NCBI GenBank assembly: GCA_002707155.1
Contig: PAME01000001.1
Span: 279,601 to 343,600, forward strand
Direction: 5' to 3'
DNA from: Crocinitomicaceae bacterium
GTDB taxonomy: Bacteria; Bacteroidota; Bacteroidia; Flavobacteriales_G; Salibacteraceae
Length of the DNA: 64,000 nucleotides
The first letter of the stretch is position 1. Each line of letters starts with the position of its first letter. Below, piece by piece: positions 1 to 7,374 of this stretch. A program made the position numbers and the translations under genes. A model generated the notes under the pieces. It worked only from the letters and a program-made list of their open reading frames with translations, had not been told where the DNA came from and did not search any database.

Positions 1-277
1 GCTTTACATTCGTAGGGTTATTAAATAAATAACGTTGAACTTCTTCTATCTCGAGCTCCCAGTTATCCTTGACCGAACAGGGGTGGAGTCCAAACATTGG
101 AAAAATTTGAGTAGGGTATTCACCGGCTAAAGAAGTTAACCGTTTAGTGTAACTCGCATCTATCGCTGGCAATAAAAAACGTTTTACCCCAACTTTAATA
201 GAAGATTCAATAATCCCGCTTCTGTCTTCGTCAAATTGCTCAGTGTAAATGTGACAATGGGTATCAGTAAAGTTCAT
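1..277 (-). CDS. TatD family hydrolase, partial (C-terminus outside window)
   Basis: The reading frame opens at the ATG at 277 and runs off the left edge, so about 92 N-terminal residues are visible. It starts MNFTDTHCHIY, the metal-binding D-x-H-x-H strand of TatD-type metal-dependent hydrolases, and continues to a 'FGLHPCSV' segment that matches the family's second conserved block. Family members are cytoplasmic metal-dependent DNases. It is transcribed away from the lipoprotein gene at 389, so the 111 bp between them holds divergent promoters. Subfamily (TatD, YcfH or YjjV) cannot be decided from this fragment. Confidence 0.85.
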   Translation of the reverse strand, partial: MNFTDTHCHIYTEQFDEDRSGIIESSIKVGVKRFLLPAIDASYTKRLTSLAGEYPTQIFPMFGLHPCSVKDNWELEIEEVQRYLFNNPTNVK

Positions 278-289
278 AACGCAATAATA

Positions 290-305
290 ATAAGCTTAAG
301 CTTAT
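290..305. promoter_or_regulatory. 16-bp perfect palindrome in a divergent intergenic region
   Basis: ATAAGCTTAAGCTTAT is a perfect inverted repeat between the divergent tatD-like and lipoprotein genes. Its position suits an operator, but no regulator gene is adjacent, and short AT-rich palindromes arise by chance. Confidence 0.3.
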
Positions 306-351
306 CAAAATATTGATTTAAAAAGCTAAAATGCTGGATTAGAATATTTAC

Positions 352-359
352 TACATTTG
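352..359 (+). promoter_or_regulatory. Bacteroidota -7 promoter element (TACATTTG)
   Basis: An exact TAnnTTTG match lies 29 bp before the start at 389. No convincing -33 TTG was found at the usual spacing. Confidence 0.5.
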
Positions 360-388
360 CTAGGATAGCTAAATTTAAAGAGTATCGT

Positions 389-1300
389 ATGATTTTCAAA
401 ACAATTAAATACATCGTCCTAATAACATCTTTCTCGTTTTTTGCAATTGGGTGTGGCGATAACACACCTACACAAAATCCGCCAACGGACAAACTAGTCG
501 ATCCTGACTTGGATGTTAATACAAAGGATAAAGCTCGATTTCAGCGCGCTAAAATTGTTTTTTTCGCGCTTCCCTCACCAATTGAGACTGCTAGGATTCT
601 TAAAAAGTCTGGAGCAATTTATAATAAATCCTTGTTAAACCCTAGTTCAAACGCTACAGGCTATAGTACCTCCGTTCGGAAAGCAATTGCATTAGGAATC
701 TTTGTTGCTGATTTGAGTTATGCGAATTCATTTAAACAACAACAAGACTGTCTAGAGTATTTTGCTACAGTTCAAAAGCTATCGGAAGAGTTAAGTCTAA
801 GCAACATATTTACTTCCGAGTTTATCGAGACGATTGAAAAAAACATCAACAGTGAGGACTCTGTTTTAAAATACCTGTCTGACTCCTATTGGCAAGCAAA
901 TGCTCAATTAAAGGAAAACGAAAGAGAGAGTGTTGCCGCTTTGGTTGCAGCTGGTGGTTGGATTGAGGGGCTACATATTGCCTGTTCATTAGTGAATCCA
1001 AACAACCCTTCTGATCCTCTTGCGGAGCGGATTGCTGAGCAAAGAATAGCACTAAAACAGCTAATAAAGTATTTGTTGTCCTTTAAAGATCCCAAGTTTC
1101 TTCAGGAAATGACAGAGGACCTTAAGCGTCTAAAAACTTCGTTTGACAAAATTGAAATGAAGATACAAAGACAAACAAAAGAAATAGATGAAAACGGTAT
1201 TGAAACTGTGGGAAGTGTCAAGACATACACATACCCTCCGGGCACGCTCAAAGAAATAATTGCAGAAGTAAAAGTTATCAGATCCAAATACATTAAATAG
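389..1300 (+). CDS. Uncharacterised lipoprotein
   Basis: A 303-residue protein. The N-terminus is a lipoprotein signal peptide: basic start, hydrophobic core and the lipobox-like 'FAIGCGD', with Cys22 as the expected lipidation site. A proline/threonine-rich tether follows, then a mostly helical domain containing 'LPSPIETARILKKSG' near residues 60-75. I recall that stretch from other unannotated Bacteroidota proteins, but I cannot assign a function. The C-terminal third is charged and probably helical. The next gene starts 7 bp downstream, so the two are probably co-transcribed. The likely location is the periplasmic face of a membrane. Confidence 0.8.
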   Translation: MIFKTIKYIVLITSFSFFAIGCGDNTPTQNPPTDKLVDPDLDVNTKDKARFQRAKIVFFALPSPIETARILKKSGAIYNKSLLNPSSNATGYSTSVRKAIALGIFVADLSYANSFKQQQDCLEYFATVQKLSEELSLSNIFTSEFIETIEKNINSEDSVLKYLSDSYWQANAQLKENERESVAALVAAGGWIEGLHIACSLVNPNNPSDPLAERIAEQRIALKQLIKYLLSFKDPKFLQEMTEDLKRLKTSFDKIEMKIQRQTKEIDENGIETVGSVKTYTYPPGTLKEIIAEVKVIRSKYIK

Positions 1301-1307
1301 ACAAGAC

Positions 1308-1748
1308 ATGAAGCTACTTAATTATTTTCTGGCCATCTCAATTGGGCTTTTAATACTTTCAAATAGTGCGCAAGCGCAATGTAAGCGATTTACAGAAAAA
1401 CAATGCCTACCGAATTTAACCCCGTTTACTAATAATGGTCAAATCAATAATGCAACTCTATTTGAGGGTGATTCAGCTAACTTAGTTATGACTTTCTATT
1501 CACTGCTAGATTATAGGCTTATGGTTTGTTCTCATGAGGTTCTTGGAACAGGAGTTCATTTTAAGGTGCAAGACAATGATGGAAATATCCTGTTCAATTC
1601 AAAAGAAGCACAAAAAAACTATTGGGACTTTAGGGTTAACTCAACCCAAGATTTAATTGTTAGCGTTAATGCTCCTGAAAATTCTGGAAATTTAACAGAC
1701 ATTCCTGCAAGCGGCTGTGTTTCAATCATTCTTGGCTTCAAGGAATAA
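1308..1748 (+). CDS. Small secreted protein of unknown function
   Basis: A 146-residue protein with a clear Sec signal peptide ending 'NSAQAQ' near residue 24. The mature part is predicted beta-rich, with three cysteines near the start or middle and one near the end (disulfides possible), and ends 'GCVSIILGFKE'. No T9SS sorting domain is visible, so it is probably periplasmic. It follows the lipoprotein gene by 7 bp, and its stop codon overlaps the apparent beginning of the dprA reading frame. Function is not recognised. Confidence 0.75.
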   Translation: MKLLNYFLAISIGLLILSNSAQAQCKRFTEKQCLPNLTPFTNNGQINNATLFEGDSANLVMTFYSLLDYRLMVCSHEVLGTGVHFKVQDNDGNILFNSKEAQKNYWDFRVNSTQDLIVSVNAPENSGNLTDIPASGCVSIILGFKE

Positions 1749-1888
1749 AAACCTCCACCAATATTCAGCCTTCTTTTTTATTCGAAATTGCCTTATCATT
1801 AATTGATGGTATTGGACCTGTAAAAGCAAAGTCTTTAATTAAACATTGTGGCTCAGCTCAAGCAGTATTTACTGAGCGTAAATCAATC

Positions 1889-2857
1889 TTGAGGAAAGTT
1901 CCTGAAATTGGCCTTCACGCAATTAAAGCTTTAGCAAATACATCTGTCTTTGAAAGAGCAGAAAAAGAATTAAAGTTCATTGAAGAAAATAATATTCAAG
2001 TGCACTATTACGAAAATGATAATTTTCCGAGACGCCTATTGCACTGCCCTGATCACCCAATAATTCTTTATTCGAGGGGTCAAATAAATGCCAACCCTCC
2101 CAAAGTTTTAAGTATTGTAGGTACAAGAAGGGCTACGCCCTATGGCAAAGATATAACCCAAAAAATTGTGGCTGGTTTAAAAGATTTAGATGTTCTTATA
2201 TGCAGTGGTCTGGCCTTTGGTATTGATGCAGAAGCCCATCAGGCTTCCATCAAAAATAAGCTTCAAACAATTGGTACCGTGGCTCATGGACTAAATATAA
2301 TATACCCAAGAGAGCATTATGGACTGGCAAAGCAAATGGAAGAAAATGGTGGCATTCTTTCTGAATTTATTAGTGGAACGATAGCCAATAAAGAAAACTT
2401 TCCAAAGCGAAATAGAATTGTTGCGGGCATGTCTGATGCTACATTGGTAGTTGAATCAAAAAGACGAGGTGGCGCACTTATAACTGCTTACCAAGCCTCT
2501 GGTTACAATAGGGATGTTTTTGCAATACCTGGAAAGGTAACGGATGTGCACTCAGAAGGGTGTAATTTGATTATTCAAAGAAATGTTGCCACCATGATTC
2601 AGTCAGCAGAGGACATTATAAATGCAATGGGCTGGGAGGCAGAAGGAAAAGATTCAACTCCGCAAATGGAGCTTTTTATTGATTTATCAGAAAATGAAAG
2701 CCTTATTCGAAATTTAGTTTCTGAGCATCAATCTATTAGAAGAGATGAGCTATCTGCACTTGTAAAACTTAGTTCAGGCGATGTTGCAAGTACATTACTC
2801 TCTTTAGAGCTTAAAGGGGTTTTAAAGTCCCTTCCAGGTGGCGTTTATACAATATAG
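1889..2857 (+). CDS. dprA: DNA-processing protein DprA (start codon unusual; true N-terminus upstream)
   Basis: DprA/Smf loads RecA on incoming single-stranded DNA during natural transformation. The Rossmann-like core is intact, with 'GTRRATPYG', 'SGLAFGIDAEAH', 'FPKRNRIVAG' and a GGAL-type segment, and a C-terminal winged helix ends 'LPGGVYTI'. The first canonical start is TTG at 1889, but the frame is open back to 1679. Codons 1748-1888 encode the expected N-terminal part ('ALSLIDGIGPVKAKSLI', HhH-like), so a start at 1889 would truncate the protein. No ATG, GTG or TTG exists in 1679-1888. An ATA at 1745-1747 overlaps the previous gene's stop where an ATG would give a normal ATGA overlap. 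The real start is therefore either a non-standard codon at 1745 or a mutated one. Confidence 0.9.
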   Translation: MRKVPEIGLHAIKALANTSVFERAEKELKFIEENNIQVHYYENDNFPRRLLHCPDHPIILYSRGQINANPPKVLSIVGTRRATPYGKDITQKIVAGLKDLDVLICSGLAFGIDAEAHQASIKNKLQTIGTVAHGLNIIYPREHYGLAKQMEENGGILSEFISGTIANKENFPKRNRIVAGMSDATLVVESKRRGGALITAYQASGYNRDVFAIPGKVTDVHSEGCNLIIQRNVATMIQSAEDIINAMGWEAEGKDSTPQMELFIDLSENESLIRNLVSEHQSIRRDELSALVKLSSGDVASTLLSLELKGVLKSLPGGVYTI

Positions 2858-2904
2858 TATTTATACCATTTCTTTATTAACTTTCCATTCTAAAGAAAAA
2901 ACTA

Positions 2905-3138
2905 ATGGAAATCAAAAAAGCAGACAATAAACCTACGTTACTAGAACTGGAAAAAGGAAAGAAATATGCCTGGTGTTCTTGTGGGCATTCAACAAACCAA
3001 CCTTGGTGTGATGGCTCGCACAAGGGAAGTGAACATACACCTCATGTGTTTGAGGTAGAAGCATCTAAAACCTATGCGATGTGCCTTTGCAAGGGAACAA
3101 AAAATGCTGGGTTTTGTGATGGGTCGCATTCGAAATAA
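2905..3138 (+). CDS. Tandem CDGSH iron-sulfur domain protein
   Basis: A 77-residue cytoplasmic protein with two copies of the CDGSH iron-sulfur signature: 'CSCGHSTNQPWCDGSH' (residues about 24-39) and 'CLCKGTKNAGFCDGSH' (about 60-75). Each supplies the three Cys and one His that bind a [2Fe-2S] cluster in the mitoNEET family, so two clusters per chain are expected, as in Miner2-like and bacterial tandem CDGSH proteins. The physiological role of bacterial members (redox or cluster transfer) is poorly known. The next gene begins 6 bp after its stop. Confidence 0.9.
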   Translation: MEIKKADNKPTLLELEKGKKYAWCSCGHSTNQPWCDGSHKGSEHTPHVFEVEASKTYAMCLCKGTKNAGFCDGSHSK

Positions 3139-3144
3139 GAAGCT

Positions 3145-3693
3145 ATGCAACTAATGATAAAACTTACTTTTTCTTTAGCAGTATTTTTTCTAAGCTTAAC
3201 TATTCATGCTCAGTCTGTGCAAACTAATGCAATTATTATTGAATTAAAAGCTGTGAATTATAATGATGTGGCAATTAATGCTAGCTCTAGGGATGCGGAA
3301 GTAAATATGGATCCAATCGCAAATACAACGAGGATTGCGATTGACCCCATAACTATAAAGTCTGACAACGTAGAGTTTGATAAAGCAATTGAAATGGCGG
3401 AATTTGAACCCTTTGTTTTTAAGATGGTAATAGATCCAATGATGCTCGATTTCCAAAGTCGTCAAAACGAACAAGTCGATGCTACTTGTTTTGCTACAAT
3501 TAATGGAATTACACAGAGGATCGAGTTAAAACTGCTTATCACCAGCAAAAAAACTAGCACTTTAAACACCTATGTATTAACAGGTACAGGAAGAATACCT
3601 CTAGAATTATTTGAACTTAAGGATAAACTGAGTATACTGAAAGACGACATCAGTTTTCTATTTACTCAAAATATTACTGCCGCCTACCGATAA
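3145..3693 (+). CDS. Secreted beta-rich protein of unknown function (possibly YceI-like)
   Basis: 182 residues with a Sec signal peptide ending 'TIHAQ' near residue 23. The mature region alternates hydrophobic and polar residues, as in a beta-barrel or beta-sandwich, and has 'FKMVIDPMMLDFQS' and 'ITQRIELKLLITS' strands. The pattern of an exported barrel with 'VEF.KA' and 'TGTGRIPLELF' recalls YceI/lipocalin-fold proteins, but similarity is too weak to assign. It follows the CDGSH gene by 6 bp, suggesting one transcript. No T9SS sorting domain is present. Confidence 0.65.
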   Translation: MQLMIKLTFSLAVFFLSLTIHAQSVQTNAIIIELKAVNYNDVAINASSRDAEVNMDPIANTTRIAIDPITIKSDNVEFDKAIEMAEFEPFVFKMVIDPMMLDFQSRQNEQVDATCFATINGITQRIELKLLITSKKTSTLNTYVLTGTGRIPLELFELKDKLSILKDDISFLFTQNITAAYR

Positions 3694-3702
3694 GCCTTAA
3701 GA

Positions 3703-3727
3703 CAAACCTTTAAAGGTTTTTAGCGTT
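3703..3727 (+). promoter_or_regulatory. ECF-type promoter candidate upstream of cargo A
   Basis: CAAACCTTT at 3703-3711 followed by CGTT at 3724-3727 gives AAAC-N16-CGTT, the layout of typical ECF sigma promoters (AAAC in the -35, CGT in the -10). The same nine-base -35 word recurs upstream of cargo B at 7296-7304. The element ends 22 bp before the TTG start of the T9SS cargo gene. Ambiguity: the -35 word overlaps a palindrome that could be a terminator. Confidence 0.4.
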
Positions 3728-3731
3728 TTTA
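3704..3731 (+). terminator. Weak terminator-like palindrome
   Basis: AAACCTTTAAAGGTTT (3704-3719) is self-complementary and is followed by T-rich sequence. It lies 11 bp after the stop of the secreted protein gene at 3693. The stem is short and AT-rich, so it may not terminate efficiently. Confidence 0.35.
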
Positions 3732-3749
3732 TATTGGAGACATTAAAAT

Positions 3750-5228
3750 TTGAAACACCTTCTATCAATATTACTTTTGACTGTGGCATTTTTTGGTGCA
3801 CCAAAATTTGCAAGTTCTGCAATCGATGTATCGGGTAATGTTACTCAGTTTGGAAGTGTAATTCGATTTCAAAAAGTCTACTTCAAAGGTGCTGGTATTG
3901 ATACAAACACCACCACTGACAGTAGAGGAAATTACAATATCAAACTGTTCCCTTCGGCTAACGAAGGAATCTTTGTTGGCTTTACCAAAAATTGTTTGGG
4001 AGATACCTTATCATTATTTAAAGAATATGGACCCATTACGTCATCTGCAGTAATAAACTTCAAACTGTGTGAGCTCATCCAAAGCACTACCGTTTTAGGA
4101 CGTGTTATTTATCAAGGAAACCCCCTGCCAAATAGTGTTGTTCGGTTCAGCTTTAACTCACAGAATAACCTTGTTGATAGCGCTGTAACAGATAGTAACG
4201 GATATTATGTTAAGACCCTCACAGTTGCTTCGCAGTCCAGCGGGTTGTTGTATGCCTCAATTAAAAGCTGTGATGAGCAAAAAATCGTAAAATCTAGCTT
4301 CTACTCTGTTAATGATACGTGCAACCTTAATTTTAAATATTGTGTAGGCGGTAATTTTAAAATTTTGACAGGAAGGGTTATCAATGATAATATTCACTTC
4401 AAACAAAATGATGTAAGCCTACTGCTTTATGAATACGATCAAAGAACTAAGCAACTGCAATTATTGGAAAAGCAAAATTCTGGTATTGAGGGTGTCTTTA
4501 GGTTCTTATTAACGAGAGGAAATCAATACCTGCTTAAAGCAGTTCCGAAAAACTCATTATCCGTGAGTCCAAATTATTTTGGAAACTCATTGTATTGGAA
4601 CAGGGCTGAAGTTATTTCTTTCGAGGGTGATTCTATTCGAGATATCGACCTTCCTGTTCAATCATTAACAAGAACAGCTGGAACCGCTGATATAACTGGC
4701 ACGGTAACAGATCAAAGAGTTCATCGTTTTAAGCCGCACACAGTTTACCTCTTAAATAATATATCGGAAATCGTAGACTACGCAAGTTGTAATGAAACTG
4801 GACGGTTTCAGTTCTCCAACCTTCCAGCTGGAAGCTATACAATGCACACTGATGTAGTAGGCCTTCCAACTAACGCTCCTACTTTCACAGTAGAACCAAA
4901 CTCTGTGTTTTCTAAGTATACTATTACTATTTCAAAACAAGGTGTTTCTTATGATTCAGAGGCACTTGGAAGCAACGAAATTGAAATGGAAAATAGGCTA
5001 TCGGTATTCCCAACACCATTCGAAAATGAACTTAAAATTCAATCTAATTTTCAGCAAAGCCATTCGTTAATTATAAAAGATATCAGCGGTAAAATTGTCC
5101 ATGAGGCAACCCTATTGCCTTTTTCTACGTCTGCTATAAGCACTGCGCTCTGGGAAAGAGGAGTTTATGTGGTTTATAGGTTTGACGAAAATCAAGTTGG
5201 AGAAGTAACGAAAACAATAAAACGTTAA
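3750..5228 (+). CDS. T9SS-secreted Cna-B/carboxypeptidase-regulatory-like protein (cassette cargo A)
   Basis: 492 residues from a TTG start that places a clean signal peptide at the N-terminus (cleavage near 'KFASSA'). The mature protein consists of repeated beta-sandwich modules of Cna-B or carboxypeptidase-regulatory type, e.g. 'DSRGNYNIKLFP', 'TDSNGYYVKTL' and 'CNETGRFQFSNLPAGSYTM'. The C-terminal ~75 residues form a type A T9SS sorting domain, from 'LSVFPTPFENELKI' to 'ERGVYVVYRF'. It is therefore expected on the cell surface or released. It is paralogous to the products of 7375-8628 and 8633-10114, sharing 'LLLYEY...LLKAVP' and 'VVGLPT' blocks. The ECF sigma gene starts 1 bp after its stop. 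Ligand and function are unknown. Confidence 0.85.
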   Translation: MKHLLSILLLTVAFFGAPKFASSAIDVSGNVTQFGSVIRFQKVYFKGAGIDTNTTTDSRGNYNIKLFPSANEGIFVGFTKNCLGDTLSLFKEYGPITSSAVINFKLCELIQSTTVLGRVIYQGNPLPNSVVRFSFNSQNNLVDSAVTDSNGYYVKTLTVASQSSGLLYASIKSCDEQKIVKSSFYSVNDTCNLNFKYCVGGNFKILTGRVINDNIHFKQNDVSLLLYEYDQRTKQLQLLEKQNSGIEGVFRFLLTRGNQYLLKAVPKNSLSVSPNYFGNSLYWNRAEVISFEGDSIRDIDLPVQSLTRTAGTADITGTVTDQRVHRFKPHTVYLLNNISEIVDYASCNETGRFQFSNLPAGSYTMHTDVVGLPTNAPTFTVEPNSVFSKYTITISKQGVSYDSEALGSNEIEMENRLSVFPTPFENELKIQSNFQQSHSLIIKDISGKIVHEATLLPFSTSAISTALWERGVYVVYRFDENQVGEVTKTIKR

Positions 5229-5229
5229 C

Positions 5230-5808
5230 ATGCGAATAGTTGTAAAGGAAAAATTAATAAAAGCTTGTATAAAGGGAGAGCGTAAAGCTCAACAATCTCT
5301 TTATCAGTCTTGCTTTCAGCCTTTACTGAGTATTTGCATGCGTTACAAAAACAACAAAGAAGATGGCGTTGCAATTTTAAACGATGCCTTTCTGAAAATT
5401 TTAACAAACATAGAATCTCTAGATCCTAGTGTTCCTTTTGAAGCTTGGGCTAAGCGAATTACAATTAATTGTTGTATCAACGATTATAGAAAAAACCGTT
5501 CAAAGCCAAGTATTGTTTCTTATGATGATGAATATGTTAGAGAGCCTAGCATACACGCATTTGAAATTGAGGAAGAAGATCACGTTGGAATTACACTCAA
5601 AAAGCTGAAAGAGCTTTTGGCTAGGGTTCCTGCGAGTTCTCAAGAAGTGTTTCAATTATACATACTTGAAGGTTATACACATAAAGAGATTGCTGAGATT
5701 CTGAAAATTTCGGAGGGTACCTCAAAGTGGCATTTGAATAATGCAAGAGGTAAACTGAAGGAAATGATTATTGAGTCACAAAATAGAATTAGCAGAATCG
5801 CTCTATGA
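5230..5808 (+). CDS. ECF-type RNA polymerase sigma factor (sigma A of cassette)
   Basis: 192 residues. Region 2 covers about residues 8-80 ('LLSICMRYKNNKEDGVAI', 'FEAWAKRITINCCINDYR'), and region 4 the C-terminal ~60 ('SSQEVFQLYILEGYTHKEIAEIL' area, with the recognition helix near 'SEGTSKWHLNNARGKL'). This is the two-domain layout of extracytoplasmic-function sigma-70 factors. It is translationally coupled to the downstream membrane/barrel gene by an ATGA overlap at 5805-5808, the usual arrangement for a sigma factor and its anti-sigma factor. Closely paralogous to the product of 10133-10711. Its likely target is the promoter upstream of cargo A and perhaps cargo B (inference). Confidence 0.9.
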   Translation: MRIVVKEKLIKACIKGERKAQQSLYQSCFQPLLSICMRYKNNKEDGVAILNDAFLKILTNIESLDPSVPFEAWAKRITINCCINDYRKNRSKPSIVSYDDEYVREPSIHAFEIEEEDHVGITLKKLKELLARVPASSQEVFQLYILEGYTHKEIAEILKISEGTSKWHLNNARGKLKEMIIESQNRISRIAL

Positions 5809-7253
5809 GCCTGAACCATATCGACAGACTTTTTAAGTCCGCATTTAGGACGGAACAGTATTCGTATAAAAGTGAATACTGGAAAGACATGGAGTCTCGT
5901 CTAGGGCCATCAAAAGGCGGTGGGGCTTTTGGTAAGTTCCTAGGATCGGTCGTGGTGCTCATCTCGGGTTTTTCTGTCACCAGTGATCAGCTAACTATTC
6001 CTGTAACAGCGGTAATCTCAAAACCCTACGCTGAACTTCGAAGCATAAAAAACAGCTCTAACCAATTTAGTTTTCTTGAACAAAAGAATACTTTGTCCGC
6101 TACTGAAATTCCAACTCATGAACCAAACGCAAGTCAAGGCAACTCACTTAAAACTGAATCACATTTAGGTGTTAATCAAGTTTCTGAAAAATTAGAAGTT
6201 GAAACAGTTTCAGTTGCAGCTTACAATTCGGCTTCAAAAAATGATGCGTTGCATTCATCCTTGCAGCAATCAACTCAAAACGCAGAAAAAGTTGGTGCTC
6301 CAGTAGCAAGTTCTTATACTCCCACAGAAAATACCCAATCCACAAGCTTTTCAAAAATTAACTCTGCCCAAATAGCTAGTATTAACTTCAAAACTTCGCA
6401 AGAAGAGCTCGATGGACCACTTGCGAATGGAACGGAGTTTGGAGCTAAAATTAAACAAAGCGGACTTACTCAATATTTTATTCAAGGAGGGGCTTATTAT
6501 TTGCAGTTAGACCCAGATATTGTAGATCAAAACAATATTCCAGAAGATTTTGAAAAAGAGTTCAAATCATTTAGCATGAGCGGCGCTGAAGTGCTGGTTG
6601 GAGCAAAACGAAGAGGGTTTAAAGTGGCTACAGGTATAGGTATTTCTTCCATTTCAAAAACGTTTTCCTATAAATTCAGCGAAGAAAATATAATTACCAC
6701 AGAAAATATAAGTTCAACTACTTATCTCGATAATGTCGATAGTTCATTCTCTCATTACGAAGTTAACGAGTTTGATAATGGCTCAAGCTCAAACTTCGAT
6801 ATTGCTGGGGCGGTCTATAATGTAGACTCGAACTTTGTTACTGTGTCAGATACAACGCTGACAAGTTCTAAAGAGGTTACAAACAACAATATCGCAATTG
6901 CTTATCAACTTAATTATATAAATATTCCACTTCAAGTTGGATATGAAATTGAAATTGAGCGATTTTTTATAGACATAAACGCCGCATTACAACTGGGCAT
7001 TTTAAGTAGCTATAACGGTTTTAAATATAATGATAGAGCAGAAGGGTCAAAAACAATAATTACCTCAAAAGACCTCAATCCGGTTACCCTTAGTTATACT
7101 GTTGCTTTAGGAGCTGGTTATAATATTACTCCAACCATTTCGGTTATAGCCCAACCCGTTTACTCAAGTACGCTAGTTGGAGCATTTAAAAACATCAAGC
7201 CAAACAATATTTCTGGCTTAGGCGGAAAATTAGCACTTAGATATCAGTTTTAA
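5805..7253 (+). CDS. Predicted trans-envelope anti-sigma factor with C-terminal outer-membrane beta-barrel
   Basis: 482 residues in three parts. Residues 1-35 form a short cytoplasmic segment with 'RLFKSAF' and 'YWKDM', motifs shared with the paralogue at 10708. A hydrophobic stretch at about 40-58 could cross the inner membrane. After a Ser/Thr/Asn/Gln-rich, probably disordered linker (about 60-215), residues 215-482 form a PorT-like outer-membrane beta-barrel domain ending 'LGGKLALRYQF' with the aromatic C-terminus typical of barrels. No cleavable signal peptide is present. The layout resembles the dual-membrane-spanning anti-sigma factors reported in Bacteroides. The start overlaps the sigma gene (ATGA), supporting an anti-sigma role. 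Binding to the sigma factor is inferred, not shown. Confidence 0.75.
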   Translation: MSLNHIDRLFKSAFRTEQYSYKSEYWKDMESRLGPSKGGGAFGKFLGSVVVLISGFSVTSDQLTIPVTAVISKPYAELRSIKNSSNQFSFLEQKNTLSATEIPTHEPNASQGNSLKTESHLGVNQVSEKLEVETVSVAAYNSASKNDALHSSLQQSTQNAEKVGAPVASSYTPTENTQSTSFSKINSAQIASINFKTSQEELDGPLANGTEFGAKIKQSGLTQYFIQGGAYYLQLDPDIVDQNNIPEDFEKEFKSFSMSGAEVLVGAKRRGFKVATGIGISSISKTFSYKFSEENIITTENISSTTYLDNVDSSFSHYEVNEFDNGSSSNFDIAGAVYNVDSNFVTVSDTTLTSSKEVTNNNIAIAYQLNYINIPLQVGYEIEIERFFIDINAALQLGILSSYNGFKYNDRAEGSKTIITSKDLNPVTLSYTVALGAGYNITPTISVIAQPVYSSTLVGAFKNIKPNNISGLGGKLALRYQF

Positions 7254-7295
7254 AAACCTAAAAGTCAGCTGATTCTATTTTTATTTTAAAAAAAC

Positions 7296-7319
7296 CAAAC
7301 CTTTTACAATCTTGCGGTC
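7296..7319 (+). promoter_or_regulatory. ECF-type promoter candidate upstream of cargo B
   Basis: CAAACCTTT at 7296-7304, then GGTC at 7316-7319 (CGGTC from 7315), parallels the element upstream of cargo A with slightly shorter spacing. It lies in the 121-bp gap between barrel A and cargo B, about 55 bp before the ATG at 7375. The -10 match is imperfect. Confidence 0.35.
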
Positions 7320-7374
7320 ATTCTAACACAAGACGTCTAATTCCTTTATTTATTCAAAATTAAAATCTAGCAAA

